From: CBDDFQ01 sp965227035
GTDB lineage: Bacteria > Pseudomonadota > Gammaproteobacteria > Burkholderiales > Burkholderiaceae_C
Reading direction: 5' to 3'
Assembly: GCA_965227035.1 (NCBI GenBank)
Contig: OZ245724.1
Span: 496,001-560,000, forward strand
Length of the DNA stretch: 64,000 nucleotides
Numbering within the stretch: the stretch's first letter is position 1; every line of letters starts with the position of its first letter. Position numbers and translations under genes: made by a program. Of this stretch, positions 17,194 through 25,668 are shown piece after piece. The notes beneath the pieces are model-generated. The model ran no database searches. It saw only the letters and a program-made list of their open reading frames with translations, and was not told where the DNA came from.

Positions 17194-17210
17194 ATTAATG
17201 AACTCTTAAA
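17194..17210 (-). promoter_or_regulatory. PmrA-box-like repeat upstream of the response regulator
   Basis: Read on the minus strand: TTTAAG-N5-ATTAAT, TTAA cores 11 bp apart. Eleven of 12 positions fit YTTAAK-N5-YTTAAK. It lies 22 nt before the regulator's ATG, consistent with autoregulation, although the short distance would require a very short leader. Confidence 0.45.
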
Positions 17211-17281
17211 TAGTTGCTGGGCGGCGTTCTGTTAAAAACAAATACGCATCATCGCGTTCGACGCAATCTTGGGAGATTCCT

Positions 17282-17998
17282 TTGTCACTCGGCTATGGCT
17301 TCAAGGCCCGCATAGGGCAGCTCTACCCCTCGGGTGGGCAGTGCGACTATGAACCGCAACTCATGGCGCCCGAAGGTGTGCAATTTCTCACCACGCGCAT
17401 GCCGTTCAAAGCGTCCCGTCTCGAGGACGATCTCAAGCTCGCCAACGAGGTCGAGAGCCATGCATCGCTCTGTGCCGATGCCGCGGTCGATCTGATTCTT
17501 TTCAACTGCACTGCGGCCAGCATGGTGGCTGGTCCAAAGAACATCAACGATCGAGTGCTGAAGGCGACAGGCATTCGGTCCACCACCACCATCGAAGCGG
17601 TTCTAGACGCGATGGCCGCAACCGGCATGAAGCACGTTGCGCTTGTCACTGCGTATCACCAGGAAGTCGTGGACGAGGAAATCAGATATCTCGAAGAGCG
17701 AGGCTACAAAGTGGTTTCATCTGGCGGCATTCCTTGTGAGAACCCTATACAGCAAGGATCCATTCCGCCATCGACATGGGTCCAGACGATCAAGTCGCTC
17801 GATCTCAACGGCGCGGATGGCATGCTGATCAGCTGCGCCGGAATTCAGATCGGATCGGTGGTGCAGCAGATCGAGGACCACGTAGGTATTCCTGTGGTCA
17901 CCAGCAATCAGGCCGCAGTGTGGAAGTGCCTGAAGCTTCTGGATATTGCAGATCGCCCTCAGGGGTACGGCGATCTGTTGGCAGGCCGGTTCGGGTGA
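17282..17998 (+). CDS. Maleate isomerase / Asp-Glu racemase superfamily protein
   Basis: A 238-residue protein with the pseudo-symmetric racemase fold. Two active-site Cys are visible: Cys76 in FNCTAAS and Cys185 in ISCAGIQ. Two Cys mark racemases and maleate cis-trans isomerases; arylmalonate decarboxylases keep only the second. Length and the first Cys position fit maleate isomerase well. Translation probably starts with TTG at 17282 behind GGGAG. It converges on the MmgE/PrpD gene of the neighbouring catabolic operon and is divergent from the two-component genes. The natural substrate (maleate, a malonate or an amino acid) is undetermined. Confidence 0.75.
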   Translation: MSLGYGFKARIGQLYPSGGQCDYEPQLMAPEGVQFLTTRMPFKASRLEDDLKLANEVESHASLCADAAVDLILFNCTAASMVAGPKNINDRVLKATGIRSTTTIEAVLDAMAATGMKHVALVTAYHQEVVDEEIRYLEERGYKVVSSGGIPCENPIQQGSIPPSTWVQTIKSLDLNGADGMLISCAGIQIGSVVQQIEDHVGIPVVTSNQAAVWKCLKLLDIADRPQGYGDLLAGRFG

Positions 17999-18019
17999 AT
18001 CCAATTCGGCTAAATGAAA

Positions 18020-19372
18020 CTAGAGCAGACGACCTACTGTCTTCGCTGTTTCGATATTCCAGAGAATCTCCAGAGTCCGATCGATTTCATCCCGGGTTGC
18101 GCCTTTGCTGAACGACGCCAGGCGATGCGCCTTGTCGATGATCTCTTGTCTGCTCAATGTGTTGCCCGGATCGCCTTTGGGTTCATCGACCCGGCCGGTC
18201 AGCGTTCTACCGTCGATTGTGTTCACGGTGACTTTGCCGATCCATCGGCGCGGGTAAGCAGCATCGACCTCTTCGTCGAGCACCATTTCGATTCGATTGC
18301 GCAGCTCGACTGTGGGTGCCTTGTCGAAATGTTCATCGAATTCGACCAAGCCCGCATGACCGAATCGCGCGACCAGCGCAAGCACCGTCCCCATCGAGAA
18401 TTTCCCCTGGTGAACGGTTTTAGGATCGACTACCGGTCCCAGTACATCGATCGCGCCCTGATGCACATGGGTCGTCACGTGCGCAATATCTGCGGGCTGC
18501 AGATGATTCGACCTCATGACTTCGAGCAATGCGTCCGCAGCGGGATGGGTATGACGACAGGCGGCATGAAACTTGAACGACGTTTCGGCTGTAGCCCAGC
18601 GCGTGCCCAAACCATCGGAAATTTTTGCAGGAACCGCGTCGGTCGACATGCCTGCTGCCATACCCTGAACACCCTCCAGAATCGCCGCAGCGCCGGTGAA
18701 GTCGTCTTTGGCAAGCACCGCCGCCATGAGCCCTGCGGAGGCGGCGTGCGCGGTATGCAGTTGCTTCGAGTCTGCAGCGGTTCGAAGGAACTCCCAAAGG
18801 CCGGCCGCTTGAGTTCCAGCGGAGCCGAATGCATGAAGCATCTGCGCTGGGCTGAGACCTAACAGGTTGCCTGCGGTAGCTGCCGCAGCGAAGGTTCCGA
18901 CAGTGGCCGTGGTATGAAAAACTTTGTAGTGCGAACGCCCAAGGAATTCACCGATCCGGATGCCGGTTTCATAGCCTGCAACCGATGCGGTCAACAAGTC
19001 CTTGCCCGATTTCCCGAATGCTTGCGCGACCGCAATTGCCACTGGGAACACGTTCGTTCCGGGGTGGAACACAGCGCCGTTGTGGACGTCGTCTTGCTCT
19101 ATCCCTTGAGATGCTGCGGCGTTGACCATTGCCGCGAAGTACGGACTGCTGAACGTGCGACCGGTCAGCACTTCACAGGGCCCGGTAGATGGACCCATCG
19201 CACGGGCGAATTTTGCGATCGACGCGACGGGCCGCGAGTCCTTACCTGCGATGGCAGAGCCAAACCAATCGACCAAAAAATCTTCAGTCCTGCGGACGAC
19301 CGATTCAGGGATGTCTGCAAACTTCAACTGGGAAGCGAAGGTGGCTAACTGGTCTGTGTGTGATGCATGCAT
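18020..19372 (-). CDS. MmgE/PrpD-family protein
   Basis: A protein of about 450 residues with the family's layout: an all-helical domain with the WFGSAIAG and GYETGIRIGEF blocks, and a C-terminal alpha/beta lid. Members include 2-methylcitrate dehydratase, cis-aconitate decarboxylase and iminodisuccinate epimerase. This one cannot be placed more finely. The ATG at 19372 is preferred; a GTG at 19381 is the alternative. It is the last gene of the operon on the minus strand, 4-13 nt after the dihydroorotate dehydrogenase-like gene. It probably dehydrates, isomerises or decarboxylates a ring-opened acid intermediate. Confidence 0.82.
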   Translation of the reverse strand: MHASHTDQLATFASQLKFADIPESVVRRTEDFLVDWFGSAIAGKDSRPVASIAKFARAMGPSTGPCEVLTGRTFSSPYFAAMVNAAASQGIEQDDVHNGAVFHPGTNVFPVAIAVAQAFGKSGKDLLTASVAGYETGIRIGEFLGRSHYKVFHTTATVGTFAAAATAGNLLGLSPAQMLHAFGSAGTQAAGLWEFLRTAADSKQLHTAHAASAGLMAAVLAKDDFTGAAAILEGVQGMAAGMSTDAVPAKISDGLGTRWATAETSFKFHAACRHTHPAADALLEVMRSNHLQPADIAHVTTHVHQGAIDVLGPVVDPKTVHQGKFSMGTVLALVARFGHAGLVEFDEHFDKAPTVELRNRIEMVLDEEVDAAYPRRWIGKVTVNTIDGRTLTGRVDEPKGDPGNTLSRQEIIDKAHRLASFSKGATRDEIDRTLEILWNIETAKTVGRLL

Positions 19373-19385
19373 TATCGCCACGCCA

Positions 19386-20462
19386 TCAAATATCCGGCCG
19401 ATCCTTCTTCATCTCGACCGCCAGATACGGATTCAGCACCACCGCTGTGGCCGCAACCGTACCGATTGCACCCGCTTCGATGAACGCGCCGATTCGGTCG
19501 GGCGTACACGCACCGCCTACGCCCACGATTGCCAGATCGAGGTGCTCTTTTCTGATGGTTTCCACGGCTTGGCGAACATGCTTCAGCGCCAACCCGTGCA
19601 GTGCGTATCCCTGCATACCCGCGCGTTCGCGGCCCTTGCCATAAGCCGGGTTGCCGTGTTCGTCGACGATTTTTCGGGATACGCCGTTCAGCAGCACGAT
19701 TCCGTTCACGTGGGGTGCCGTGGCGCGCATGAACGGCGCCATGTCGCCTTCGATCTCGCCGATCTTCAGGAGAGTAGGTAAATCCTTTGCGCCACGACGC
19801 AATGCCGCTGCAATTTGCCCGGACAGCTCGGGATTCGAAAACGTATCGCCTTCTTCCTCGATGACGTTGGGGCAAGAAAGATTCGCTTCGACGATCTGAG
19901 CGCCAGCCTCGCGTGCCATGGCGGCAAGTGTTTCGTATTCACGAACGAAATCGTCCTGGCTCATGCCGGGCAACGCGGTGCCGATGACCGAGACGATGAG
20001 GATCTGTCCGGGTAGCAGGGCGGCGCGAGCACGAGCGATATCGGCTTGCCAGAACTCGATCGGCGCGGAGGGCGTTCCGATCGATCCGCTCACCGGCGCG
20101 AACAAGGGGTTCCCCGGTTCTACGTCGGTAACCACTTGCGGCGCTTCGGAGTTCTCGATGGGCGTGCCTGGCTTGAGATAAAGCCAATTAGGGACCGGAT
20201 GAGCCAGACGTTCGATGGTTCGTACTGTTTTGTACGTGAGGATGTCGAAGCCCATGCGACCGTAGAACGAGGTCCACTTCGAATTGATTGCTGGCCCCGC
20301 TGCAACGCCGAACCGCGAGTTCACGTCTAGCCCGAGAAACTTCTTCATTGGCACCTGGGGCACCGCCGGGAACTCGCCATCGAATCTGGGCCCCTGCGCC
20401 GCGTTGTATTCGAAGGTTCGATCGAAACGATACGTCGGTGGCAGGCGTGTCTCGAGTTCCAT
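19386..20462 (-). CDS. Dihydroorotate dehydrogenase-like FMN protein
   Basis: A 358-residue TIM-barrel flavoprotein. It has the FMN/substrate motif NLSCPN (194-199, Cys197), a Lys in the YKTV segment (about residue 78), and phosphate-binding glycines in VGVGGACTPDR. A Cys at 197 suggests a class 1 DHOD or PreA-like oxidoreductase. No C-terminal ferredoxin domain is present, unlike PreA. The long N-terminal 40 residues are unusual. In this context it is unlikely to serve pyrimidine synthesis; reduction or oxidation of a cyclic catabolic intermediate is more plausible. The start at 20462 was chosen over longer upstream options. Confidence 0.78.
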   Translation of the reverse strand: MELETRLPPTYRFDRTFEYNAAQGPRFDGEFPAVPQVPMKKFLGLDVNSRFGVAAGPAINSKWTSFYGRMGFDILTYKTVRTIERLAHPVPNWLYLKPGTPIENSEAPQVVTDVEPGNPLFAPVSGSIGTPSAPIEFWQADIARARAALLPGQILIVSVIGTALPGMSQDDFVREYETLAAMAREAGAQIVEANLSCPNVIEEEGDTFSNPELSGQIAAALRRGAKDLPTLLKIGEIEGDMAPFMRATAPHVNGIVLLNGVSRKIVDEHGNPAYGKGRERAGMQGYALHGLALKHVRQAVETIRKEHLDLAIVGVGGACTPDRIGAFIEAGAIGTVAATAVVLNPYLAVEMKKDRPDI

Positions 20463-20518
20463 GGCGATGTCTTTTTGTGAAATGGAGTCAGCGCTCAAGA
20501 GATCCAGCGATCGGGCGA

Positions 20519-20941
20519 TCAGGCTTGCTCGACCTTTTCTTTTTTCACGATGGTCCACGGATGCTCGGAAATATCGAACACGACGCCGAATGGATCCTTG
20601 AATTTGGCTTCGGCGTCCACGCCGGGATAGTTATTGGGGAGGCGCATGAAGAACTTGCCGCCGTTGGCTTCGATCTTTTCCGCAATTGCGTTTTCGTCTT
20701 CCACGACAAAACCCATGTGGTGATAGCCGGCCCAATCGGGTCCGTGCAACTGTCCGCCTTTTCCTTCAGGGAAGTTCAACAGCGTGAAGTTCATGGTGCC
20801 GTCGGTCAGCATCACTGCATCACCTATTGGAGACTTTGCCTCCGCAACGCGCTCGAGGCCGAAAGTCGATTCGTAAAAGGCCGCGGCCTTTTCGAGGTCG
20901 GGAACCTGCATTGCGATATGGCGGATCTTGGCTTTGATCAT
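20519..20941 (-). CDS. VOC-superfamily (glyoxalase/dioxygenase fold) protein
   Basis: A 140-residue single VOC module starting MIKAKIRHIAMQV, with beta-alpha-beta-beta-beta repeats. The metal ligands could be His8, His69-70 (YHHMGF) and an acidic residue in the second half (DPFGVVFDISE). It could be a metal-dependent isomerase, lyase or ring-cleaving dioxygenase. It sits in the operon between the enolase-superfamily and DHOD-like genes, with about 60-nt gaps on each side. Function is unassigned. Confidence 0.8.
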   Translation of the reverse strand: MIKAKIRHIAMQVPDLEKAAAFYESTFGLERVAEAKSPIGDAVMLTDGTMNFTLLNFPEGKGGQLHGPDWAGYHHMGFVVEDENAIAEKIEANGGKFFMRLPNNYPGVDAEAKFKDPFGVVFDISEHPWTIVKKEKVEQA

Positions 20942-21001
20942 GTGGAGCTCCTTGATGCTGTTGCTGTTTGCTGTGATGACGGGTGGGGGCAGTCGTTTAA
21001 A

Positions 21002-22165
21002 TCAAATCATGTCTGCGAATATTGACGCCAAAGAGGTCTTTCGATCAAGTCCTACGCCAGGAATGTCACTAAGCGTGATGTGACCGTCGACCAGCTTGTA
21101 GTCTTCGGGGAATCCACCGATCAGATCGTGTCCCGGCGCGGTCTCGTGACCGCCCAGGCCAAGACCTGCCGCAGCATGCAGTGACAACAGATGTCCTGCA
21201 TGCGGAATGCAAGCGCTGGGATGCCACCCGAAGGTTTTCATCATGTCGAGAATGCGAACGTAATCGGTAATGCCGTAGCTCAGCGAAATGTCGACATTCA
21301 GCAAATCGATTTCAGGTCGCATTCCGCCATGACGAAGAAGATTCTTCGTATCCGGCAGCGAGAAAATATTCTCGCCGGTTGCGACAGGGGCCGAATACAC
21401 GCCCACGATTTCGGACAGCAGCTTGTAGTCGAGCGGATCGCAGGGCTCTTCGACCCACGCGAGGCCATACGGCGCAAAAGCCGCCATCGATTCTTCGAAG
21501 TTTGCGGCAGTCAGTCCCGCGTTCAGGTCGATCGAGAGCTTGCCGGACTCGCCGGTGAGATCGATCAACGCTTCGATGCGCGCGATGTCGGTAGCCAGCG
21601 CGACCCCGCCTGCTTTCACTTTGAATCGGCGATATCCAAGGTCGTGATAGGCAGCCACTTCGGCGCGTACGCCTTCAACCGGATCGCCTTCGCGATAGTG
21701 GCCGCCGCTGGCGTACACCGGCGTGCGAGACGGTGTCTTGGCGCCCGGAAATCTTTCGTTCAAAACCTTCCAGAGTGGCTTCTCTTCGAGCTTCGATTGC
21801 AAGTCCCAGATCGCGCAGTCCAGAAGCCCGACCGCACCGGCGCGCTCGCCATGACCGCCTGCTTTTTCATTGCGCATCGCAATGGCCCACACCTTGAATG
21901 GATCGATGCCTTGCCCATCTTCCGATGCATAGCTTTTAGGATCGGCCGACATCACGCGTGGGATGAATCGTTCCTTGAGCAGGGCTCCGTGCGCGTATCG
22001 TCCGATCGAATCGAACGCGAGGCCAGTGACCGGCTTCCCGTTCCTGATCACATCGGACACGACCACGAGTGCACTCGCGGTCATCTCGTCGAAGCTGATG
22101 TCGGCATTTCGCATGCCCGACGACAGGCTCACTGTTTTCTCGATGATCTTGACGATGCGTGCCAC
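21002..22165 (-). CDS. Mandelate racemase/muconate lactonizing enzyme (enolase superfamily)
   Basis: A 387-residue enolase-superfamily protein. Catalytic K-x-K is FKVKAGG (Lys182, Lys184). Mg ligands fit Asp213 (SIDLNAG), Glu239 (VEEP) and Glu265 (ATGEN). A His in the IPHAGH block near residue 325 fits the mandelate racemase subgroup general base. Such enzymes abstract the alpha-proton of a carboxylate; dehydration of an acid sugar or a hydroxy acid is common. Starts with GTG at 22165, 19 nt after the oxygenase beta subunit. It is likely to act on the oxygenase product or a later intermediate. Confidence 0.85.
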   Translation of the reverse strand: MARIVKIIEKTVSLSSGMRNADISFDEMTASALVVVSDVIRNGKPVTGLAFDSIGRYAHGALLKERFIPRVMSADPKSYASEDGQGIDPFKVWAIAMRNEKAGGHGERAGAVGLLDCAIWDLQSKLEEKPLWKVLNERFPGAKTPSRTPVYASGGHYREGDPVEGVRAEVAAYHDLGYRRFKVKAGGVALATDIARIEALIDLTGESGKLSIDLNAGLTAANFEESMAAFAPYGLAWVEEPCDPLDYKLLSEIVGVYSAPVATGENIFSLPDTKNLLRHGGMRPEIDLLNVDISLSYGITDYVRILDMMKTFGWHPSACIPHAGHLLSLHAAAGLGLGGHETAPGHDLIGGFPEDYKLVDGHITLSDIPGVGLDRKTSLASIFADMI

Positions 22166-22184
22166 TCGATGCTCTTTTCGAAAA

Positions 22185-22703
22185 TTAGAACGGGATCATG
22201 AAAGTCGATTGCACCGAATCGCAATCGACTTTGTCCACGCGTTTGGAGGCAATGAGGAAGCTGTCGCCGGTACGACGCAACACATGCTTCACGCGGCCGG
22301 ACAGCAGGCGGCGCTGCTCGTCCCGGTACTCGTGCATGTGAACCACCGAGTACACGGTGCATTCGTCGCCGGAGGACGAAATCTCGTCGATCGCCACGTT
22401 GCCGATCAAATGCGTGGTGTACGGCTTCGGAGCTGCAGCGTAGGTGCGCGGACTTGCAAGGCGCCGAACCCGCATCTCGAGCACATCGCGGTTTTCATAA
22501 ATGATCGACGGCACATTCAGCGGATCGGTCTGATCGCGGGCGCTCGGGATCCAGTAGGTTGCATCAGCCGCGTAAAGGGCGAGCCAGTCGTCGAAGCGCG
22601 ATTCGTCCAGGCAGCGCGCCTCCTTGAAGAGAAACTGCTGCACCGCCTCCAGCGTGATCGGGTGTGCTGCAGCAAGTGTGGCCTGTGAAACTGGTGCGTT
22701 CAT
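22185..22703 (-). CDS. Aromatic-ring-hydroxylating dioxygenase beta subunit
   Basis: A 172-residue protein of the NTF2-like beta-subunit family. It contains the typical DESRFDDWLALY segment and the WIPSAR stretch (normally WVP), with length typical for the family. It forms the structural part of an alpha3beta3 Rieske oxygenase. Its ATG shares one base with the stop of the alpha-subunit gene (TGATG), so the two are translated together. No ferredoxin or reductase gene is seen in the window. Confidence 0.88.
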   Translation of the reverse strand: MNAPVSQATLAAAHPITLEAVQQFLFKEARCLDESRFDDWLALYAADATYWIPSARDQTDPLNVPSIIYENRDVLEMRVRRLASPRTYAAAPKPYTTHLIGNVAIDEISSSGDECTVYSVVHMHEYRDEQRRLLSGRVKHVLRRTGDSFLIASKRVDKVDCDSVQSTFMIPF

Positions 22704-24079
22704 CACGCTTCCTCCGCTGTCATCAGATCGAGCCACGCGGCGTACTGCGCGCGAATCGGCGCTTCGGTGGCGGTGGCCATGACGCCACCTGCATGCACCG
22801 CAGTCTCCATTCCTGCACCACGTTGCATGTTGATCCAGTTCATGCCGGTGTCGCCGTGCAGACCGGTATTGCAACGCTCGAACACTTCCGCATCGTCGAT
22901 GTAGATCATGGATGCGGGCGATCCGAGGTTGGTAAGGAATCGAACTGCGCGATGGAAGATTTCGTCTGGAGCGCCGATGAGCCTGAAGCAATGCGAAATT
23001 ACAAGCGTGCGGTCGGGAGCGATCGGATGAACGATGCGCAGCTGATGGAACTGCGCGTTGACGCTGATGTTGGGATAGACGAGGTTGTTGAATCGGTCCA
23101 GGTTCAAAATTTCGGCAGCGCGTTCTGCACCGTAAGCCTCGTTCATGATGCCCACGTATTTTTCGCGAACCGGATCGTTCTCCTTGCGCGCCAGCAATCC
23201 GCTTTTGTAAATGCCGCCCATGTAGCTGTGACCACCGGGGAACGCGTAGAGATCGATGCTCTCCCATTCGCGACGTCCGAAGCCATTGGCTTCCAGCATT
23301 TCGCGGGTCTGGCCGCTATCGAATTCGGTGTCGGCACGAGCTTGTTCGCGCGCAGTATTCACAGACGACTCATGAACTACGCCAGGGTGAATCGTGTCGT
23401 TCGCATTCTCGTGATGCAGCTTCCAGTTGCCCTTGTATTCGAGGCGAAACGAGCTGTCGGAAATCTCGATCTTGCCTGTAGGCGAACGGTCGACAAGGTT
23501 GTCGATTGCGCCGGTCATCGGGCCGAGGAATTCGGAAAGAGAAGGGCCTGTAGGCGAGAGGCTTGCGAATACGAAACCGCGGTAGCTCTCGACGCGAGGT
23601 GCGCGTTGCAACGCATTCTCCGGAGCGTTCAACATAAAAGTTTTCGGATAGCTCTGACGATGTGGAACCGCCTGCAAAGTGCCGTCCATGCCGAAAGCCC
23701 ATGCGTGATAGCTGCAGACGAAGGCCTTGGTATTGCCAGAACGTTCGCTACAGACCGAAGCGCCTCGATGCGAGCAGCGGTTCTTGAGCACATGAATTTC
23801 GCCGCTCGCGTTTCGCGTGACGATGACCTCCTGCGTGCCCATGCGGGAACGAACGAAATCGCCCGGGTTCTTCAACTGGCTTTCATGCGCGACGTAGAGC
23901 CAGACCTTGCCGAAGATGCGTTCCATCTCCAGATCGAAGATGGCCTGTTCGGTATAGACGTGCTTGTGGATTGCCTCAGGCTTGATCAACGCCTTGATGT
24001 CGTCGTTGGTGACCGACTTTGCGGCTGAGTTGGTGGTTGAGTTAGCGGCGCTGGCTCCGCACTCGTGGGGGACACTCAT
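22703..24079 (-). CDS. Rieske ring-hydroxylating dioxygenase alpha subunit (set 1)
   Basis: A 458-residue alpha subunit. The Rieske [2Fe-2S] ligands are Cys102, His104, Cys122 and His125 (CSHRG and CSYHAW). The mononuclear iron ligands are His231 and His236, with bridging Asp228 (NDTIHPGVVH). It incorporates both atoms of O2 into an aromatic substrate. The N-terminal 25 residues are a Ser/Asn/Ala-rich extension. First gene of the operon running to 18020; divergent from a TetR regulator, with the palindrome at 24266-24294 between them. The nearest substrate class is an aromatic acid, but the specificity cannot be read from sequence. Confidence 0.9.
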   Translation of the reverse strand: MSVPHECGASAANSTTNSAAKSVTNDDIKALIKPEAIHKHVYTEQAIFDLEMERIFGKVWLYVAHESQLKNPGDFVRSRMGTQEVIVTRNASGEIHVLKNRCSHRGASVCSERSGNTKAFVCSYHAWAFGMDGTLQAVPHRQSYPKTFMLNAPENALQRAPRVESYRGFVFASLSPTGPSLSEFLGPMTGAIDNLVDRSPTGKIEISDSSFRLEYKGNWKLHHENANDTIHPGVVHESSVNTAREQARADTEFDSGQTREMLEANGFGRREWESIDLYAFPGGHSYMGGIYKSGLLARKENDPVREKYVGIMNEAYGAERAAEILNLDRFNNLVYPNISVNAQFHQLRIVHPIAPDRTLVISHCFRLIGAPDEIFHRAVRFLTNLGSPASMIYIDDAEVFERCNTGLHGDTGMNWINMQRGAGMETAVHAGGVMATATEAPIRAQYAAWLDLMTAEEA

Positions 24080-24265
24080 CTGTGGGCCTTTCGTTTAGCC
24101 CGTTCCACCGAACGGTGCACTTCACCGGGGGTGGAAAAAGCTCTCAATATTGAATGCTATTTTGTTTTGATTCGAAAACCGAGTCAATACATTTGCACGA
24201 TCCATGCCCGTTTTACGAGTGAAAAAGGCGCTATTTACAAATTGCCCGCCGCTAGAATACCGACG

Positions 24266-24294
24266 TGTCCGAAATGTTTCGGAGCGTTCGGACA
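24266..24294. promoter_or_regulatory. Candidate TetR operator (double palindrome)
   Basis: TGTCCGAA (24266-24273) and TTCGGACA (24287-24294) form a perfect 8-bp inverted repeat. Inside it, TCCGAAA-TG-TTTCGGA (24268-24283) is a second perfect 7-bp palindrome, so three TTCGGA-type half-sites are phased here. It lies just upstream of the TetR start and in the divergent region facing the Rieske operon. It is a strong candidate for autorepression and control of both directions. Confidence 0.7.
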
Positions 24295-24311
24295 ACCCAT
24301 CGGAGTCATCA

Positions 24312-24896
24312 GTGCAAGTCAAAAAAGCCGGAATGCGCGAAGCCATCCTGGAGGCCGCATTCGATCTTTTCTCCCGAAAGGGCTACACGAACACCACGAT
24401 GTCGGAGATTTCCAGGGCTGCCGGCATGACGGTGGCGAATCTCTATGTGTACTTCGATTCGAAACTGGCCATCCTGTATGCAATTTACAGACCCTGGACC
24501 GAGACCAACCTCAATGCTTTGCGCCGTTCGGTTTTGAAGTTCAGAACACCCCGAACCCGTCTCAAACGCATCTTTATCGGTATCTGGCGGGACATTCCCG
24601 GGGCTGATCACTCATTCGCGAACACCCTCATGGAAGCCTTGGCCTCGGCTCCCGAACAAATGGGCAAACCCAACAATTTGCTGGAGCATGTCGAGACCTT
24701 CGTGACAGATCTGATGCTGGAATGCCTGCCCGAGGATCGCCACCACGTGGTGCGTAACTCGGATATGTCGCACATCATCTGGATGGCGCACGACGGATTC
24801 GTCATCAACATGCGTTTGGGCGATTTGCGGGATATCGACAGAATTTCAGACCTGATGGCCGATCTGATCCTGGGCGAAAGTTCAGCGGAAAAATGA
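24312..24896 (+). CDS. TetR/AcrR-family transcriptional regulator
   Basis: A 194-residue regulator. The N-terminal HTH is clear (AILEAAFDLFSRKGYTNTTM, then SEISRAAGMTVANLYVYF). The ligand domain is helical and unassigned. GTG at 24312 was chosen because GGAG is at 24302-24305 and the HTH begins shortly after; an ATG at 24333 is also possible. It is divergent from the Rieske oxygenase operon (22185-24079) and probably represses it until an aromatic effector binds. Confidence 0.87.
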   Translation: MQVKKAGMREAILEAAFDLFSRKGYTNTTMSEISRAAGMTVANLYVYFDSKLAILYAIYRPWTETNLNALRRSVLKFRTPRTRLKRIFIGIWRDIPGADHSFANTLMEALASAPEQMGKPNNLLEHVETFVTDLMLECLPEDRHHVVRNSDMSHIIWMAHDGFVINMRLGDLRDIDRISDLMADLILGESSAEK

Positions 24897-24918
24897 AAGG
24901 CCCTTCGGGGCCATTCAT
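24893..24918. terminator. Hairpin between TetR and EthD-like genes
   Basis: AGGCCC-TTCG-GGGCC with flanking ATGA/TCAT pairing makes a GC-rich tetraloop hairpin, overlapping the tetR stop. It is placed between convergent genes. It lacks a good T-run in either direction, so termination strength is uncertain. Confidence 0.45.
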
Positions 24919-24944
24919 ACGAGAGCTTTCAGATCCTGTAGGCC

Positions 24945-25649
24945 TCAGAAGTCGAGGATCAGAGTCGCCATGGGTGCGTGAAGATTGCTCCCGCTGAACT
25001 CTGGAAACTTTTCGAAGTCCGCGCGCATGGTGTGGCGCACCGGCGACTGGATTGCCGCTTCCAGATCCGCAGCGCTATCGAAGATCTGTTTGTTGCGCTG
25101 CATGTAATACACGCGCTCCCAGCTCGATGGCATTGCATCCAGCCAGTCGACCCGGGTGAAGATTTCGATTTCGCGAATCTTCGGAAAGTCTTTCATGATC
25201 TGCGGATGGTGGGTCAGGTAGTAATTGATCCATTCGCCGAAATCTTTTGCCGCACCGGGATAGTGCACAAGATAGCTGCACGGCAAATCATCGGCCTTCA
25301 CCTGGTACTTTGCGTCGATCACCGGAAACGGTCGGCAGTTCATCGCCTGCTGTTCGACGGCGCATGGCGCAAGGCTCGCCCAAGCGCCATTTGCAAGCTT
25401 TTGCAAATGCCCGTCCGCGTCGATTGCAGCTTCGAGGTCTTCGAGAGAGTTGAAGTCGAGCTGCATGCCGAAGATGGGCGACGGCGGATCGTCGGTGTAG
25501 ATGTCCTTGGCCTTCTCGGGCGTGTAGATGTGAGCGCGTTTGATCTTCGGCGTGGCCTTGATCAACTCCACGATGGCGTCGTAGTCGGACTTCGAGATTC
25601 GCGCCGCGGCGTCGGGGTGGCGATAGATGACGTAGTAAGCGACGTGCAT
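24945..25649 (-). CDS. EthD-like duplicated dimeric alpha-beta barrel protein
   Basis: A 234-residue protein with two similar halves. Each half begins with a hydrophobic strand (MHVAYYVIY at residue 1; CSYLVHYPG near residue 120), then a helix, an I-E/H-I-x-T strand and a D-S/F-x-x-LEAAI helix. This looks like a fused pair of ferredoxin-like dimeric alpha-beta barrel (EthD/ABM-like) domains. Such proteins include small monooxygenase-like, isomerase and accessory enzymes. It follows the ABC importer genes with a 19-nt gap, as the last gene of that run. I do not recognise a specific function. Confidence 0.6.
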   Translation of the reverse strand: MHVAYYVIYRHPDAAARISKSDYDAIVELIKATPKIKRAHIYTPEKAKDIYTDDPPSPIFGMQLDFNSLEDLEAAIDADGHLQKLANGAWASLAPCAVEQQAMNCRPFPVIDAKYQVKADDLPCSYLVHYPGAAKDFGEWINYYLTHHPQIMKDFPKIREIEIFTRVDWLDAMPSSWERVYYMQRNKQIFDSAADLEAAIQSPVRHTMRADFEKFPEFSGSNLHAPMATLILDF

Positions 25650-25668
25650 TTCAGATCGGGAAAAAAAC

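Noticed and set aside
19373..19381. GTG start for the MmgE/PrpD gene at 19381
   Set aside because: It is possible, but the ATG at 19372 gives the usual N terminus and neither has a clear ribosome site. Kept as an alternative.
22704..23267. N-terminal extension of the set 1 beta subunit
   Set aside because: The frame stays open upstream but overlaps the alpha subunit, and the translated part is basic and low-complexity. The ATG at 22703 gives the usual beta-subunit N terminus.
22664..24028. A 454-codon open frame opposite the set 1 Rieske alpha subunit
   Set aside because: Opposite a protein with intact Rieske and iron ligands; composition not protein-like.
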